Counted from the stretch's first letter, positions 24,432 through 37,900 are shown. The stretch: 64,000 nucleotides of DNA from Chanos chanos (GCF_902362185.1 NC_044495.1:9084211-9148210), one strand, 5' to 3'. Program-made: numbers and translations. The notes: a model not told the origin generated them from the letters alone.

Positions 24432-26449
24432 ATGGACATAGATAAGGTGCAGTACTCTGACGTTTGACTGTTTCTTTTACCTTATAAATCAGCGTCTGAC
24501 AAATTTTGGAAATTGATGGTTGAATCTAACATTAGCTAGTGGGCTAACTTTTGCTTTTTTAAGCGAGATTTTTTTCTATCCTTCTACAGTGGTTAGCGAG
24601 AATAAGAATATTTGAGTTAAACGTCGTTCACCCGAAAATGTGTGGCTGTCTTCTCTTTGCAATGCCATCATGGTCGTTGGGTTTTGTAATTGTCGTTAAA
24701 TAAGATTTCGTGTGTCGATTCAAACAATACCACCTAAAGCTTTGTATTCTACCCACCCAACCATCAAAAATAAGCGCCCAGTCTCTATGTCAACAGAAGG
24801 GCCTAGTAGGCGTTAGTGCGCTAGCAATTGTGTTGACGGCTACTGAATTTTGTCTGCTCGCTAAGCTGTGCAGTTGGACTGTTTACCCGGTTATGTTGTC
24901 AGTTATGATAATTTTGACATCTACAAAGTAAACCGTCCTTAATTAAGTTTTGTTCTGATGTGTTTAAAGAATGTCCGTTGTCGATACTTATAGAATTCCG
25001 GTGTGGCGAAGGACTTTGAAAATGTTGAACTTGGGGATGTGGGAGTAAACAAGCAGCCGAAGATACCACGAAGAACGATCTACTTTGCCAGTGGAGAAAC
25101 CATGGAGGAATACAGCACAGATGAAGAGGAAGAGGAAGAACCAGTGAAAAACAATGCTATGAACACAGTTGATCCTGTGAGTGAGTCTGTGCGCTCTAGT
25201 ACTGAACTTTTTTTTCAGTAAATAGCTTATGCATCAGTGTTGGAACGAATACCAACTTTCATATCAATGTTTGTGATCTTACTTACAGTGATCTATTTTT
25301 CTTTTAGACTAAGTTGACCTGGGGGCCATACTTTTGGTTTCAGATGTGGAGGGTTGCTACCTCCACCATCTCAGGTAACAGCATTATTCAGCAATAACAA
25401 AGTATGACAGTATGCTTTATGACAGTCGTTGAGACAGCCCAACTGTTAGCTATCAATATTTGACTTTGAATATTTGCTTTACAGTCTGTGACTATCTTGG
25501 TGAAAGACTGGCTTCGCTGCTTGGCATCACGTCACCTAAATACCAGTATGCAATTGATGAGTACTACAGGATAAAGAAAGAGGTAGGCTGGCCCTCTGAA
25601 TCTTAATTACTTATTGTTGTACACATATTTGCAAAAGTTCTGGGATGATAAAATGTTTTTCTGGCATTGAAAAGTTTTGGAAAAGGAAGTTCATCAAGTA
25701 GCCTAATTCTGTAGTGTTGATCTGTGCTTGTATGGCGTATGTGAATGAAGTATAAATCAATGTTTATGTCTTGGTCTCAGCTATTGTAATCATATCTGAT
25801 TAGCTTTTAGAGTGTGTTCAAATGGTTTTAGTTCCAGTGTTTTGCAAAGAGTATCTTTTTGGATGCTCTCAAAATTTCTATTTTCTTGCTTCATCATTAT
25901 TTTTATGTGAACAGTAAGCTCACATGGTAAAGCCAAGGCTGTGACACACCTGCACCGAACGATGGCAGTAATCTACTTAACTACTGCGTGAATTCAGAGT
26001 CATTTAGTAATTCAAATCATAGAAAAGTTGAAGAACTTCATCTGTCAAAAAGATGTATGAACCCTGTCAACCCTGCTTTAGAAAAACTCTTAAATGATCT
26101 GTATTCACAGGGTTAAATTCTGACATTGGTTTAGGGCTGGCATGTCACTTGTCTTTACAGCCATCAGAAAATGAGGACAATTTGTAAATCAAAACAGTGG
26201 ATGAGTGATGTTTTTCAGTGATCCAGATTTTTCCTAATCTCTCAGGAGGAAGAGGAAGAGGAAGATAACCGTCTCTCTGAAGAGGCCGAACGGCGCTTTC
26301 AGGAGCAGCTCAGCCAGGATGGACAGCAGCCAAAGACAGAGCAGCCGGAGGCTACTCCCTCATTTGTGAATGTTACTTTTGAACTGGAGCAGGAACCACA
26401 TAGCACAGCTGATGCTAACAAAGTCCCTGCCCCAATTCCTTCCTCTTAA
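24432..26449 (+). CDS. fam177a1: FAM177A1-like protein
   Basis: Exons: 24432-24446, 24994-25176, 25308-25374, 25485-25582, 26246-26449, giving 188 residues (human about 213). Conserved stretches: FENVELGDVG, PRRTIYFASGETMEEYSTDE, LTWGPYLWFQMWRVATSTI, CDYLGERLASLLGI, PKYQYAIDEYYRIKKE, then an acidic EEEEEEDNRLSEEAE run. The tail SFVNVTFELEQE is also kept. The first coding exon is only five codons (MDIDK) with a weak donor (AAG/gtgcag). An in-frame ATG at 24381 would add 17 residues, so the start is uncertain. Family knowledge: a small conserved protein linked to the Golgi, with loss in humans causing a neurodevelopmental disorder; its biochemical role is unclear. An ATTAAA poly(A) signal lies at 26458-26463, right after the stop. 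Confidence 0.9.
25905..25984 (-). pseudogene. Fragment copy of fbxo33 exon 1 inside a fam177a1 intron
   Basis: Eighty bases align without a gap to 23633-23712, which covers fbxo33 codons 1 to about 19 and 21 bases of 5' UTR. I count 64 identities (80%). Read on the minus strand it gives CVTALALPCELTVHI against CGSVGALALPSELIVHI of the gene, with the start codon changed to ATC. Similarity ends sharply at both sides. It has the same orientation as fbxo33 and lies about 2.3 kb away. Confidence 0.8.
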
Positions 26450-27374
26450 AGCGTCCCATTAAACATGTATCATTTTATGTATTAGTGCAATGCCTTTTCT
26501 AATTATATTTTGTGTGTTTGTTTTTTGTTTTGTTTTTTTTGTAAGCTTGAAGTACATGATCGTAGTTGTGGTCCATTTGAAAAAGAACTTGAACAAAGTG
26601 TTGACCTCTTGCTTTCTTCGCAAGTACAAGAGTAAGATCAGTATGTGCTACTATGAGTCCTGTTGTTGATTTCTTGTGGACATTTCTATGCAACCCATCT
26701 GAAAATCCTTTTCAAAGCTGGGCAAATCACTATGGTTGCCACATTTTTACAGTCATTATTCTCAGGATTTCTAATTAACATAATAAAAAAACGATCAGAT
26801 ACTAATACATGCATACTGTTGAAAGAAAATGACTTGCTTCAGAAAGGTAAAATATTCAGTCACTCAACCTACCGTGGAAGAACTCAGGTTGACCATAAAA
26901 CCAGTATGCCTCATGAGGCCATGGTCAACAAGCTACAGAGAAAAGGGTTTTCAAGAGGCCTTCTCATAGCCCCATGCTTGATAAAACTCACAGGCTGTTA
27001 TATCATCAGAAATAAAGGCTATGTTCACAGTAGACCTTAATGAACTATCAATTGTTAATGACAACACCTATGAATTAAATGTGCATACATTTTTCTTTTG
27101 CCTCTGAACCAAATTAACTTGATTTTCTGACTTAATCTCAGTACTTTTCTCCCAATACAAAAACAGCAAAAACTTTTTTAAGTTACAAAAAAGGTGTATA
27201 ATTTATTCATGTAAAATAACTGAGACATTTTTTTATTATTTCTTTTTGTACATACCTTAATAAAAATTTACAATAAGAAAACCATGCTGCTGTACAAGTC
27301 TCCCTACTTGAGGTCAGTTCATTTTTCCCTGTTGTACACTGCAGTAGGGTTTTCATTGGCTGTTCAGGGTGAGC
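26450..27374. other. Convergent 3' UTRs and intergenic DNA, fam177a1/ppp2r3c
   Basis: No gene is supported here. ATTAAA at 26458-26463 and AATAAA at 27011-27016 are plus-strand poly(A) candidates for fam177a1. TTTATT at 27202-27207 is a minus-strand AATAAA that could end ppp2r3c about 170 bases after its stop. The open frames in this stretch have no recognisable features. Confidence 0.5.
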
Positions 27375-30300
27375 TTATGCATCCTCCAAATCAGCAGTAT
27401 TAGTGTCACTCTCATTGGTCACCAGGACTTCTCTGTTCTCGTAAGTCCAGAACCCATTCAGATCAATCAGAATGCTTGTCACTGTATCACCTTGACCACT
27501 GTTTACCAAATCCTGGAGGGTGATCTTGTATGGATCCTTTGGCTTCACCATATCAAAGATCTCATCCTGAAGACACAGAGAGTGCATTTTACTATTTACA
27601 AGTGTCACTTTATGAAAAGACTCCATGAGACTCGTAAAAAAAAAACGAATTGTCTACATCTAGCGGTTAAGTCATTAGAAGTGTCCTTCCTTACAGATCT
27701 CTCCAAAATATGTGTAATAGCTTACTGAACGGTTTAGTTTTATTCAGGAGATGGTTTATAGCACAATGAAAATCCACTTTGATGATCCCACTTTATTTCT
27801 CGTTTCCTATCATTAGAGGGCCTACCATGGCCTAAAAATCTTTCACCTTGACATCCTGGAAGGAAACCGGCTCCTGGCCGTGAACCTTCATCTGCTCCTG
27901 GATAGCCTGGGGACAAAGATTCATTGAAGCGATTTTTAAAATCATGATTTTGAGCACCGTATTAACGTTCCTTTCCAACTGATAACCTGTCAAAATTACA
28001 CCTGACGGTTTCGTTACCCTGAAAAAGTAGTTCAGAGCAAAGACGTTGAGGTAGCCTTTATTCTCCATGTCCAACAGTTTAAAGATGTACTGGAGAGCTG
28101 CAGGCTCTTTCCTGTTCTCCAGAGCCAGTACAAAGTCCAAGTACGTTTTATAATCCTATAAGAAAGAGAGAGGAAATGCCTCAGAAAACACATTCATTTG
28201 TGATTGCTGACAGATCACAGTTATATACAGATGCTTCAGCAGAGAACACATGCCATTTCCCCATCATAGGTTAAGCACTCCTGGTAAACACGGTCCAGAA
28301 AGACACTTGTCAGAGTGCCTGTGCCATAGCGAGACAGTTCCTCTTTGCTCAGCATCCCATTATGGTCCTTATCAAGGTTGAGGTATTGACCTATTAAACA
28401 AGAATAACCAGGCTAATTACCACTCATCTCACAAGGGGAAAAAAAAAACAACAATCAATGCTAAGGATATGTTTTGCCATAAATTGTTAAGTTATTCATT
28501 TTTTTTTATTATTCAAATTGTAACTTTAACACATTGTATAAACTAGGCATCAAAATGATTTGGAGTCAAATATTAAGTCTAGAATTTGGCAGAATTTATA
28601 CCAACTCACCATAAACTCTCAGAGCAGAGGGAGCAGAGAACCAGTTGGACTCCTGACTCTCTTTAGACAGCTCCTCATCTCTCAGCTGTAAAACAATGCA
28701 CTCAGATCTTCTTAACGACACCTTTGCAATGTTCTTAACTATTAACTTGGATACACTTTACAGATCACTGAAGCAAACGTAGGTCAACGGTCAGTCATTA
28801 CCTCAAGCAGATCATCCAGGAAGCTGCAGGCCAAAATATCCTGAATCTTAATTTTCCCTAAAAGCCAAAGGTTACATTTAAGGGACGTGCTTAGAAAGGA
28901 TTACATAAACATGGTATGTCTACCGTATGCTGCCAGTCTTATACTACTGTGATGGTACTACTCATGAAAAAAAAACATGATCTATTTCTTGATAATGTCC
29001 TGCACACAGTGCAGGTATAAATAAAAGCACACCAGTTCGTAAGGGGTCCAGGAAGAAGAAGAACTTGCGAACAGCGGTGCAGACGTAAAAAGAGTAGAAG
29101 GACTTTTCTAGGCCATCAAGCTGCGGAAGTGTTGGGATCAGCTCCAGGATGTAGTTTTCCAAATCCTACAATCAAGTTAACAAGCGTTGAAAATTACTGA
29201 ACTGATGGAGCCACTCTACTGTGACCACCAGAAGACAAACAGTGCTGTATTAAGCATGCCATAACACGGGAACAGAGAAAGACAAACAGTGAGAGAACAT
29301 GGTTAGTGGCCTTGTTGTCTTGGGAGTTAGACGATTACTTACAGACTCTCTGAGGTAGCCCTGCCCCGCCACGTCATACAGACTCAACCCGATCCTCGTC
29401 TGGTGCAGCCACACTGAAGCACAAGACACAAAAGACATCCAACAAGAACGTCATATCGCTTCGTCCCGCTCAGAGCAAGAGCCTGTCAGTTTGTCAAGCT
29501 AGATCAAGCTGAATAAATGTCGTTACGCCGCAGAATAAAGAAGATTACCTTTTCTCATGACATAGTTAAAGAAATGCATTATGGATATCCGTCCATATGG
29601 ATCGTTGTGGAGCAGTTTGGCATACACTCTAGCGGTGAAGAATTGCCTGTAAGACAGTTGAACAGAAGTAAGAGCAACCACACTGACTACCGATGATTCC
29701 GGCTAGAGTCAAATCACTGTGTTTCTGCACTACACCAGACAAACATAAACAACATACTTAATATAAGAGAATGTTCTTTCACAGTAAGACATTTAGTTTC
29801 ACATACAGGTATTTGTAAAAGGTTCTGAGTTCAGATATATTCTACATATATACTCAAGATATCATGTCTAAACTGCAAAACTATGTTGAATTTTCTTTAC
29901 TTACTTGCACTTGGCACCAGCTTTGTCAGCAACTTTAAGAAAACTGTCATAGTTGATCATTGCTTCATCTGTCGTAGGTGGTACTTGATGTTTATCCAGT
30001 AAAAACCATAAGTTCTGCAGACACACAAAAACTTGCATCATATATGGGCATCTAATTTAATTTTATCTACTGAGTCACTTAAATATCACTCATTAAGCCG
30101 TAAGTTAATACATTTGTCTTACAAAAACAAACAAACATATTGTATCAGTGCTAATGTTCCAATGCCATTGATTAAGTGTTTGGGGCTTTTTCTTGGTTTT
30201 GTCTTGTTTACTAATTCATTTTGGTGGCAAGCTAATTGCAAAACCTCTTACTTGTAATTCTTCATTGTCCAGAAGTTCTCGACTCTTCCGCTGCAGAAAC

Positions 30301-31223
30301 ACAGCCCTTGATTCCTCCCTTAGTTTCTGTAGCAGAACTTCATCCTCGGCAGGAAGCTAAACCACAGATTCAGATACGAAAACATATCAGACCAACAAAA
30401 CAAACAAACAACAACAAAAAAAAAAACGATGAGAAGTAAACTGTGTCTCCTGTGACGCTGCACTTTAGAGCTCTCACTTAACATTACAGTTACACATGAC
30501 ATGAGCACATTCAATATCAGAACATATTTTTTTGATGGTGGGTACATGACGCGTTTTGAAAATAATGGTAAGCAACTCACCCGGTAGTAAAAGCGTGGAA
30601 TGTGCTTGTATGTACTGTCTTTTTCTCCTCCTCCTTTCCACTCAGTATAATATTTTGTGAACAGCTCTGTTTCCTCTGCTTTCTTCTCCTCATCAGTCCT
30701 GTTGTCTATGCAGAAAAATGGTCAATTCAGTCCACACATGACAACTGCCAGAATATCATATAATAAATTTCATAAAAGAAACTGATTACAGACACATAGC
30801 ATTATTATCAAAGGAGTATATTTTGCTCACTATAGCCTACTTGGTGTTTTTACACTTCCCACTCCATTATTAACTTGCAACACTTCTTAATCGGTGTCAC
30901 TGGTACACTGTTTCCAAGCTAGCTAACTCACGAAAGTTAGCAAGCAATTATGTCTGCCGAATAAATAACAGGCCATTACGCCAGACACATAGGTTAATAA
31001 TAAATCAGTAATAAATCTTTAGTTATTTTTGACTGACAAGGCTGCTACAACTTCAAACCCAGCTGGTTAATTGGGGTTAGTTTGATCACTGGACAGCTAG
31101 CAAATTTAGTTGGCTGGCTAACTGGAATGGGGAAGAGATGTCAAACATCAACAAACCTTTCTGTGCGGAAGCCAGTCTTTTTTTCAGTAGATCTTTCCAG
31201 TGTGCCGTTTTGTCGCTGGACAT
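27375..31223 (-). CDS. ppp2r3c: PP2A regulatory subunit B'' gamma (G5PR)
   Basis: Thirteen minus-strand exons: 31223-31157, 30705-30581, 30356-30252, 30014-29905, 29646-29549, 29413-29343, 29165-29033, 28857-28802, 28685-28610, 28390-28254, 28155-28018, 27906-27847, 27566-27375. They close in phase at 455 residues (human 453, also 13 exons). Conserved stretches include ELFTKYYTEWKGG, FYYRLPAEDEVLLQKL, WLHQTRIGLSLYDVAGQGY, LENYILELIPTLPQLDGLEK, AALQYIFKLLDMENKGYLNV and LIDLNGFWTYENRE. An EF-hand loop lies at about residues 287-298 (DKDHNGMLSKEE). Family knowledge: targets PP2A and PP5, found at nucleus and centrosome, with roles in lymphocyte survival and gonad development. The intron after exon 10 (28253-28156) starts with GC instead of GT. 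Divergent from prorp. Confidence 0.96.
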
Positions 31224-31914
31224 CTCTTCGTAGTGTTGTTATAAATAACCAAAAAACTGACAATTATCTTGGAGGGAAAACATGCATTAATGACTTAAAA
31301 GAAACAGCAACTCTTTAACGACTACCCAACTCTTTTCATTCGGACCCTGTCGCCTGCGAATGAGGTCATACTAAGCGCCCGTGTAACTAACTACATGTGC
31401 GGAGCTGTCAAAGTTAACTGTAAAATTCGACTCAGTATTACTTAACTTGTCCGGTATATGATACAGTCAGTGAAGGCTTGTAAGTTTATTTCAATCATGT
31501 CATTTGTATTCATTGACAATGTACAACTAAAAATACCAATTTTAGAGTTTTTAAGACAGTCTGCGCGATAAAGCTAACCAAGCTAACGTTGAGATTAGCT
31601 AGAAAGGGAGCATTTTAAGATAGTGGTTTCATAAAGCCGGCCAGGCAGACAGTCTGCAAAGTGAGTTTTGGATCAGGTTGTTTGTAGATTCCCAAGCAGC
31701 GATCCGATTGATACCTCTAACTTTAGTGTGCATCACTATACTTTTATATGGTAATATCCTTTTGCTAACAGACGGACCTTTAAACCTAACAATGTTTCAA
31801 CTCCTTAGCGGTGATCACTGTTGTCCGTCGTAGTAGTGTTGTGTTTCTTACCAAAAAAAAAAAAACGTCGAACCTATTGCACAACTGTTTAATGTGTAGA
31901 TAGCTGATCTGGAA
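31224..31914. promoter_or_regulatory. Divergent promoter region of ppp2r3c and prorp
   Basis: About 690 bases separate the two start codons. I recall the same head-to-head pair in human. No TATA box or clear CpG island is visible by eye. The stretch 31330-31400 is the most GC-rich part. The prorp 5' UTR includes an A-run near 31852. Confidence 0.5.
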
Positions 31915-34900
31915 ATGGGTTCTTTCCTTATGTCAAAATCAAGAATTTGCTTTAGACACCTATGTCCGTTGCTTGGAAGTGCAAAGATACTCCCTTATCC
32001 CAAAGATACTCTACTCTTGGTTCAGAGGACCGCTGTAACACCAGTCCCAGCACTTAATAAGCTGTCACGTACACAGTTTTACTGCACAAAGGGAAGAGGC
32101 ATAAAGCGAGCACAGGCATTTGGCAGAGATGCCAAACAAAAAGACTTCACTGTAAAGGAATGGCCTGTTTCCCACAAGTCAGTCTTTGCTGCTGGTACAG
32201 CCAAAAGAGCTTCTGAGCTTCTCAAGAAAAAAAGTGGAATAGACATTGAGGAAGAGGCAAGTGTAACCAAAAGAACAAAGCCTATTGAGATTCCAGATCA
32301 CCCACTAACTGCTTCAGAATGGAGGAAGCTCAAAGAAAGTTCCACAAGAAGAAATGGCTTTGAGCTGCAGATGATGACAGGACTGCTAACTGCCAGGGCA
32401 GATATCGACATTGCCAAATCTCTTTTGGCGTATGTTGCCACGGAGACCGGAAGCCTGTCATATAAGTTGCTCGTGAGATACTTAACCATTTGTGTCAGCG
32501 GCAGGCATCACTCTGAGGTCTTTGACACTTACGATATTATGAAGAGTTGCTTTCCAGCACTTGACACAGGAGCTTACACCTTATTTATTAAGGGCTTCAG
32601 TCAGACAGAGCGCTGGAGAGAGACATTAGCTATGTTAGAGAACGTCAAGAAGGTCCTTAAGCCCTCTGCTCGCAACTATGGCGATGTCATTGCTGGGGCC
32701 ATGCTACATGGAGACAGTGAGACCGGGTGGAGTTTCTACAGGGAGCTGTTGGATAAAGGGTTGAGTCCAAACCAGGACACTTGGCGGTGTTTGTTTGAGA
32801 GTGGCATCACTCACCGTGGTCATGAAGAGGAAGTTCAGTCCATGTTAACCCATATGAGAGATAACCAAATCTATCCAGAAGAGTCTGTGGCTAACAGCAT
32901 CAAAGCCTGGTTTGAAAGGTAAACTCCCACTTCATTATTTTCAGGTTGTTATCATGGAACTTTTTTCATTACGGACGTCTGTTATCACATAACAATCTGG
33001 TTTTTCTCCTGTCCTGACAGTCTTCCTGGTGAGAAATGGAAAGGGAGGTTTACAACTGTGGATTCCAGGTACTTTTTCTTGATTTCCATTTAACCTTTGG
33101 TGGTATGGTGACATTGTAACGGTTTACCTTTCGTTTGTCTCTGTCCACTGGTATCGTTTCTTCAGGGGAGTGTGTCGGAGCTGCCACGCTAAACTGGAGT
33201 CCATCCAGCTGACGGGTGAGGAGTACACTCAGCTGAAGAACGCAGTGATGAGAGATGTGATTGAGGGCAAAGATGTTTTTACCAAAACCACCCCAGAGGT
33301 GTGTTTTTCCTCACTTCATTCTTTCTGTTTAGTTTTGGATACTTTTTGTCAGTCTTACATTGTGAGCTCATTTCACTTAATGCTGAACAAAACTGACCAT
33401 GAATGTAGATGCAAGACTGAAATTATGGGATCATTTTTTTTTTCCATCCCTCTGATTTGATAAGCACTTGGCATCTTGCAATCTTGCTAGTGCAGTTACA
33501 TTTACTTCCACTAGATGGAGTGGTTGGTCTCACTCTCAGCACATCCACTTGTTAGATTGGATTTACAGAACTGACAAAAAAGACCTTGAACGCGACTTGA
33601 AAATACAATAGTTTTGTTTTTCACAAATATCTTAAGCGATTAAAGCGAATTTGGCGTTTAGAACATTATCGTTTTGCATAATGGAATTTAAAAAAAAAAA
33701 GTCCAAATATGAAAATGATTTCAGATCACCCATATTTAGTTTCTCCCTCAGGAAGAATCCATTATGAACTGTGAGCTTACAGTCAGACACGCACGCACGC
33801 ACACCCACACACACACACACCCACACACATGCACACACAGGCACATGGAGCCTGGATATGAAAATTAAAACGGTCCTGTGCAAGACCAGACTAGCATATG
33901 GAAGTGTGTACGTGCATAGAGCAGAGCAATACGAGGAGGCATCTCATAGTAATTTATGTGATGTTCAGACATCGACTGTCTCTTAACTTTAGTCCTGCTC
34001 TTGAATTAGACTAGGTGTTTTGCAGAAGTTCTTTTTTCAGAACCCCAGGGCTTACAAGATGAAAATAACAGACCAGGGGAGGCAGTCTCGTTCCACATTT
34101 AGATGTGATGTAGGGGCTTTCCAGCACATGTGCCTTCATGTGTCTGCGGCTCTCCTCTTTAGAATGCCCGTGAATGTAGTTCAACTGTTTTGAAACCCAA
34201 GTCACACGGTCACAAGGACAGGCGCTCCACCAAAGACTCCATGTGCTTGGGAAAAAAAACAAAACAAAAACAGGATGGCGTGTTTTCCAAAATTTCACTC
34301 AGACAAAAAGAAAAAAAGCAAAAACAAACGAACAAAAAAAAAAAAAAAGAGAGAGAGACAAGGGGAGGGTTTTTCTAATTCATGACTGACTTTAAAATTG
34401 AAGTTTTAATGCATCGCGTCGCTCGGCTGTAACCAGTGCCTCTTTTTGGTAATGCAGAGGAGACGTGTGCCACATGAGATGCTCATATACGGATAATGCT
34501 CAGACCCATTTAAGCTGTACGCAGTCATGCAGCAAAAGCACAAAGGGGTTTCACATTACAGCCCTCAAAAGCCTCTCACATGAATGACCTTGGAAAGTCC
34601 CTGCCTGTTGCCTGGGCTGTTTAACCCCCAACCGCTGCACCAGCACTTTCTGAAGAGAAACCAGTGCAGGACAGTACAGACGCCTTCAGTCAAGCCTCTG
34701 CACATTCACCTAGCCTCTTATTTATCAACTGATAGAGTTTTGCATTGCAGGATTGTGTTTAGTTTTAATAGATTATACAAAAGGATACGACTTAAGCACA
34801 GTGTGCAGTTCGTTGTTTTTTATATGAATGTATAATGTTGCATAAATGTGGCAGTAAATGTATTCATACCGATGTAAGTCTTGCCAAACTGGCTGCTGCA

Positions 34901-37900
34901 CCCCCCCCTCCCTCCCCCCACAAAAAAAAAGCCACGAAAGACTGTTATTTATGTCTTTTTAAACAGGTTAGGACCGGTCTCTGAGGAGCTTTGACATTTA
35001 GTGTTTCAAATACAGAGAATAGCCAGAATTTCAGTTCTACTTAAAGTGGACAGAAACCTGTTCTTCCTGCTTTAGGAGAGGCAGACTCACGAATAGGTGG
35101 AGTACAGTACGTTCACCTGTGTCTTTTCTCACGAAATCCATAACAGAATGTTTGAGGTCCTAATGAACGGCATGGCAGCTTGGTTTGTTTATCCGTTTGC
35201 TTTTATTCAGCTCGGTTTGTCTGGGTGTTATGCCAATGGGTGCGTAAACTAGAATGAAAGGGCCGTTCTAGAAAAGTCTGCTCTTGGAATTCCAGATGAC
35301 TCCAGAAAGGAGAAAGGAAGGTAACTTCCAAGAGTTATCACATTCTGTTCTGCGTGATAGTGTGTCATGATCGTGCATTGTAAGCTGTCACACCCATTAG
35401 TTTTACACGTCCTGCATGCCACAAACACACAAATTAGAAAATTCACGTGACCATTCGACTTCTTGGGGATTCCCCAGTGTCCCTGTTCCCATTCAGCTAA
35501 ATATTCCTTTACAAAATTTTTAATCAATATCAGCAGATATTATTCTAAAACAAACTTTCTAAAATGGTTGGGGAGAAAATTCAGTAAAGGTCAAAAGAAG
35601 CTAGACTAAGCGATTTTTTTGGTTGTTAAATTAAGCAGTATCTTATTAATAAACTCAGACGAAAGAAACTTCTGGGAAAACTGCAGTGTATGGGTTGTTG
35701 AGGCTGGTGCCACAGTTCAGCTGTGTTAAAAAGATTCACGTGTTATTGTGGCACTGCAGTATTGCTCAATAATAAGACAAAACATTGACCAAAATATCAC
35801 AGCGAACTGCAACAAACTTGCAGAATTTCAGCATTTCACCATTGCAGCTGTTGGTGTTTCACAATGTTTGCAATGCCAGTGCTGTGTTGAATATTGACAT
35901 ATTTTGTAAGATACAGAGTTGTGTGTTACTTGGAAAATTATAACACCGTGGTGAAGTAATATGCCTAGGCATATATGTCCGTAAGACAGATGCTGTCATG
36001 CAGGATTCATAGGAAACTCTGTGTATCAAATGCATTCGCTTTGTCAGTTGCACTCAGTGCTGGCAACACACTGGACTGTCCATGTGAAATAACATTTCAA
36101 TAACATTTAATCCATCCAGACCAGAGAGGAATTCCCCAAATATTTAGCCCCCTCATCCACCTACCCCTTTTGCTTTCACTAACACCCCTCTCAAGACCAC
36201 CGAGCCCACAGTCAAGTGTTAAAAAGTCTGCACAGGCCCGGCTCTATCAGTCTCACTGTATATTTAGCACTTTTGTGAATCACATATGCAAAACAGCGAG
36301 AAACAAGTTCTAAAACAACAAGAAAAACACCCCCCCCCCCCCCTCGCTGCAATTAGAGCCAAGTTAAAACACAGTTGTGGTTGATTTAAGTGGAGTGTTT
36401 TTGGCCCTGGGGTTTGAGCTTTGAAGGGGGAGGAACTTGGAATTTCTGAAGACTTTTTTTTTTTTTTTTACTGTTCTGCTTGAGAAGGAGAACTGAAAGT
36501 TGTTCCCTAGTTACTTTGCGTCCAAGAATACTTGCGGTTTTGATAAGCGCAAAACAGTGTTCCACAGCTATTTGGGCTAGTTAGTAACAGCCCTGTTGTC
36601 AAAAATGTTATGTACTCTGCAGTCTGTCCATACCTGAAGAAGTTGTCACAAGGAACTGCAGTAAATACAAACCTCCCTGTCATCAGTGAACTTTGTCTGC
36701 TCTGCATATCCGAATTATTTACTTGGAAGAAATGGTGTCAGTGTAACTACCCGGAGATTCTCTGTGATCAGACCCTGGAATCTAGAGTTTGTAGTTATGT
36801 GTATAAGCTGTACTGTTTGGTTGGAAAGCATACCGTGTGCCTGTAGAGTTTTAGCTCTTCCTTAAGTTATAGGATATGAGCGTCTCTCTCGGCTAAAAAG
36901 CCTTTGGATAAACAGGTTAAGGAGTGGCCTGGCCAAATTCCAGATGGAATTTCCCCAGACTTCTATGAAGGGAACCATGCACATTTCTGGACACATTCCA
37001 CGATCTCCATTCAAATAAAAACAAAGTATGAAAACGGAGAGAGAGGTCCTATGGCCTTTGTCCGTCTGCAGAGTTGAAGGACCACATTTGTTCTTGTCCT
37101 GTTGGGGGTTTTTTTTGTTTGTTTATTTTTTGCATGTGTGTGCGTGTGCATGCGTGCGTGCATCCTTGTCCCTATTATTGTTATGAATGGTATCTGTATC
37201 TACACTTATACTGGTTTTCTGTTGATCCATTTTAGAAAATTCACATGGGCTAAATCCAGAATGTGAGAATTAAGAAAGCACCATTGTTCATCAGCATAAA
37301 CACTCCAAAAGCCTCTGAGCCCATGAATGCATACATTGTTTTGAGGGTCAAGAAAGTTTATACTTGTTGAGAATTATTGAGTTACATGGAAATTTTTATC
37401 ACAACAAACCACTTTTGTGTCTCACCAGATGGGAATGAAAATAATAATAGTTTTATGCATCTTTTGGGGAATCCTGACTTTGAGTGAAAGTTGACTTGGA
37501 TTAACGTGGAAAAACGCTCAGGAAAATGATTAAAACTCAAGTGAACATTTTTATGAGGTGTTGAACTTCATGGTTTGGTTAACATTTTAAGAGCTCTGTG
37601 ATGGTGTGACACTTGAAAGGCCCCCCCCCCCCCCCCCCCCCCAGTGTCATTTCCATTGTTATTTTACATACCATAACTTTGTAATGACAATACTTTACCA
37701 GTTGAGTAATTATTGAGCTGTCCCATGTTAAAGAATCCCTGACTAACCCGTTAAGTGTACCTTTCAGGAGCTGGAGACCTTTAAAAGGTTTGTGAGACAA
37801 AGGCCTGCTTTTGATGTGGTGGTTGACGGACTGAACGTGGCCAATACTTCAGGCAAAGGCAGCCAGTCTGAAACGGTGAGTACTCAGCATGCGTGGGTCA

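Noticed and set aside
26663-27040. Plus-strand frame of 125 codons after fam177a1
   Set aside because: No similarity to a known family, no coding composition, and it sits in a convergent 3' region with poly(A) signals.
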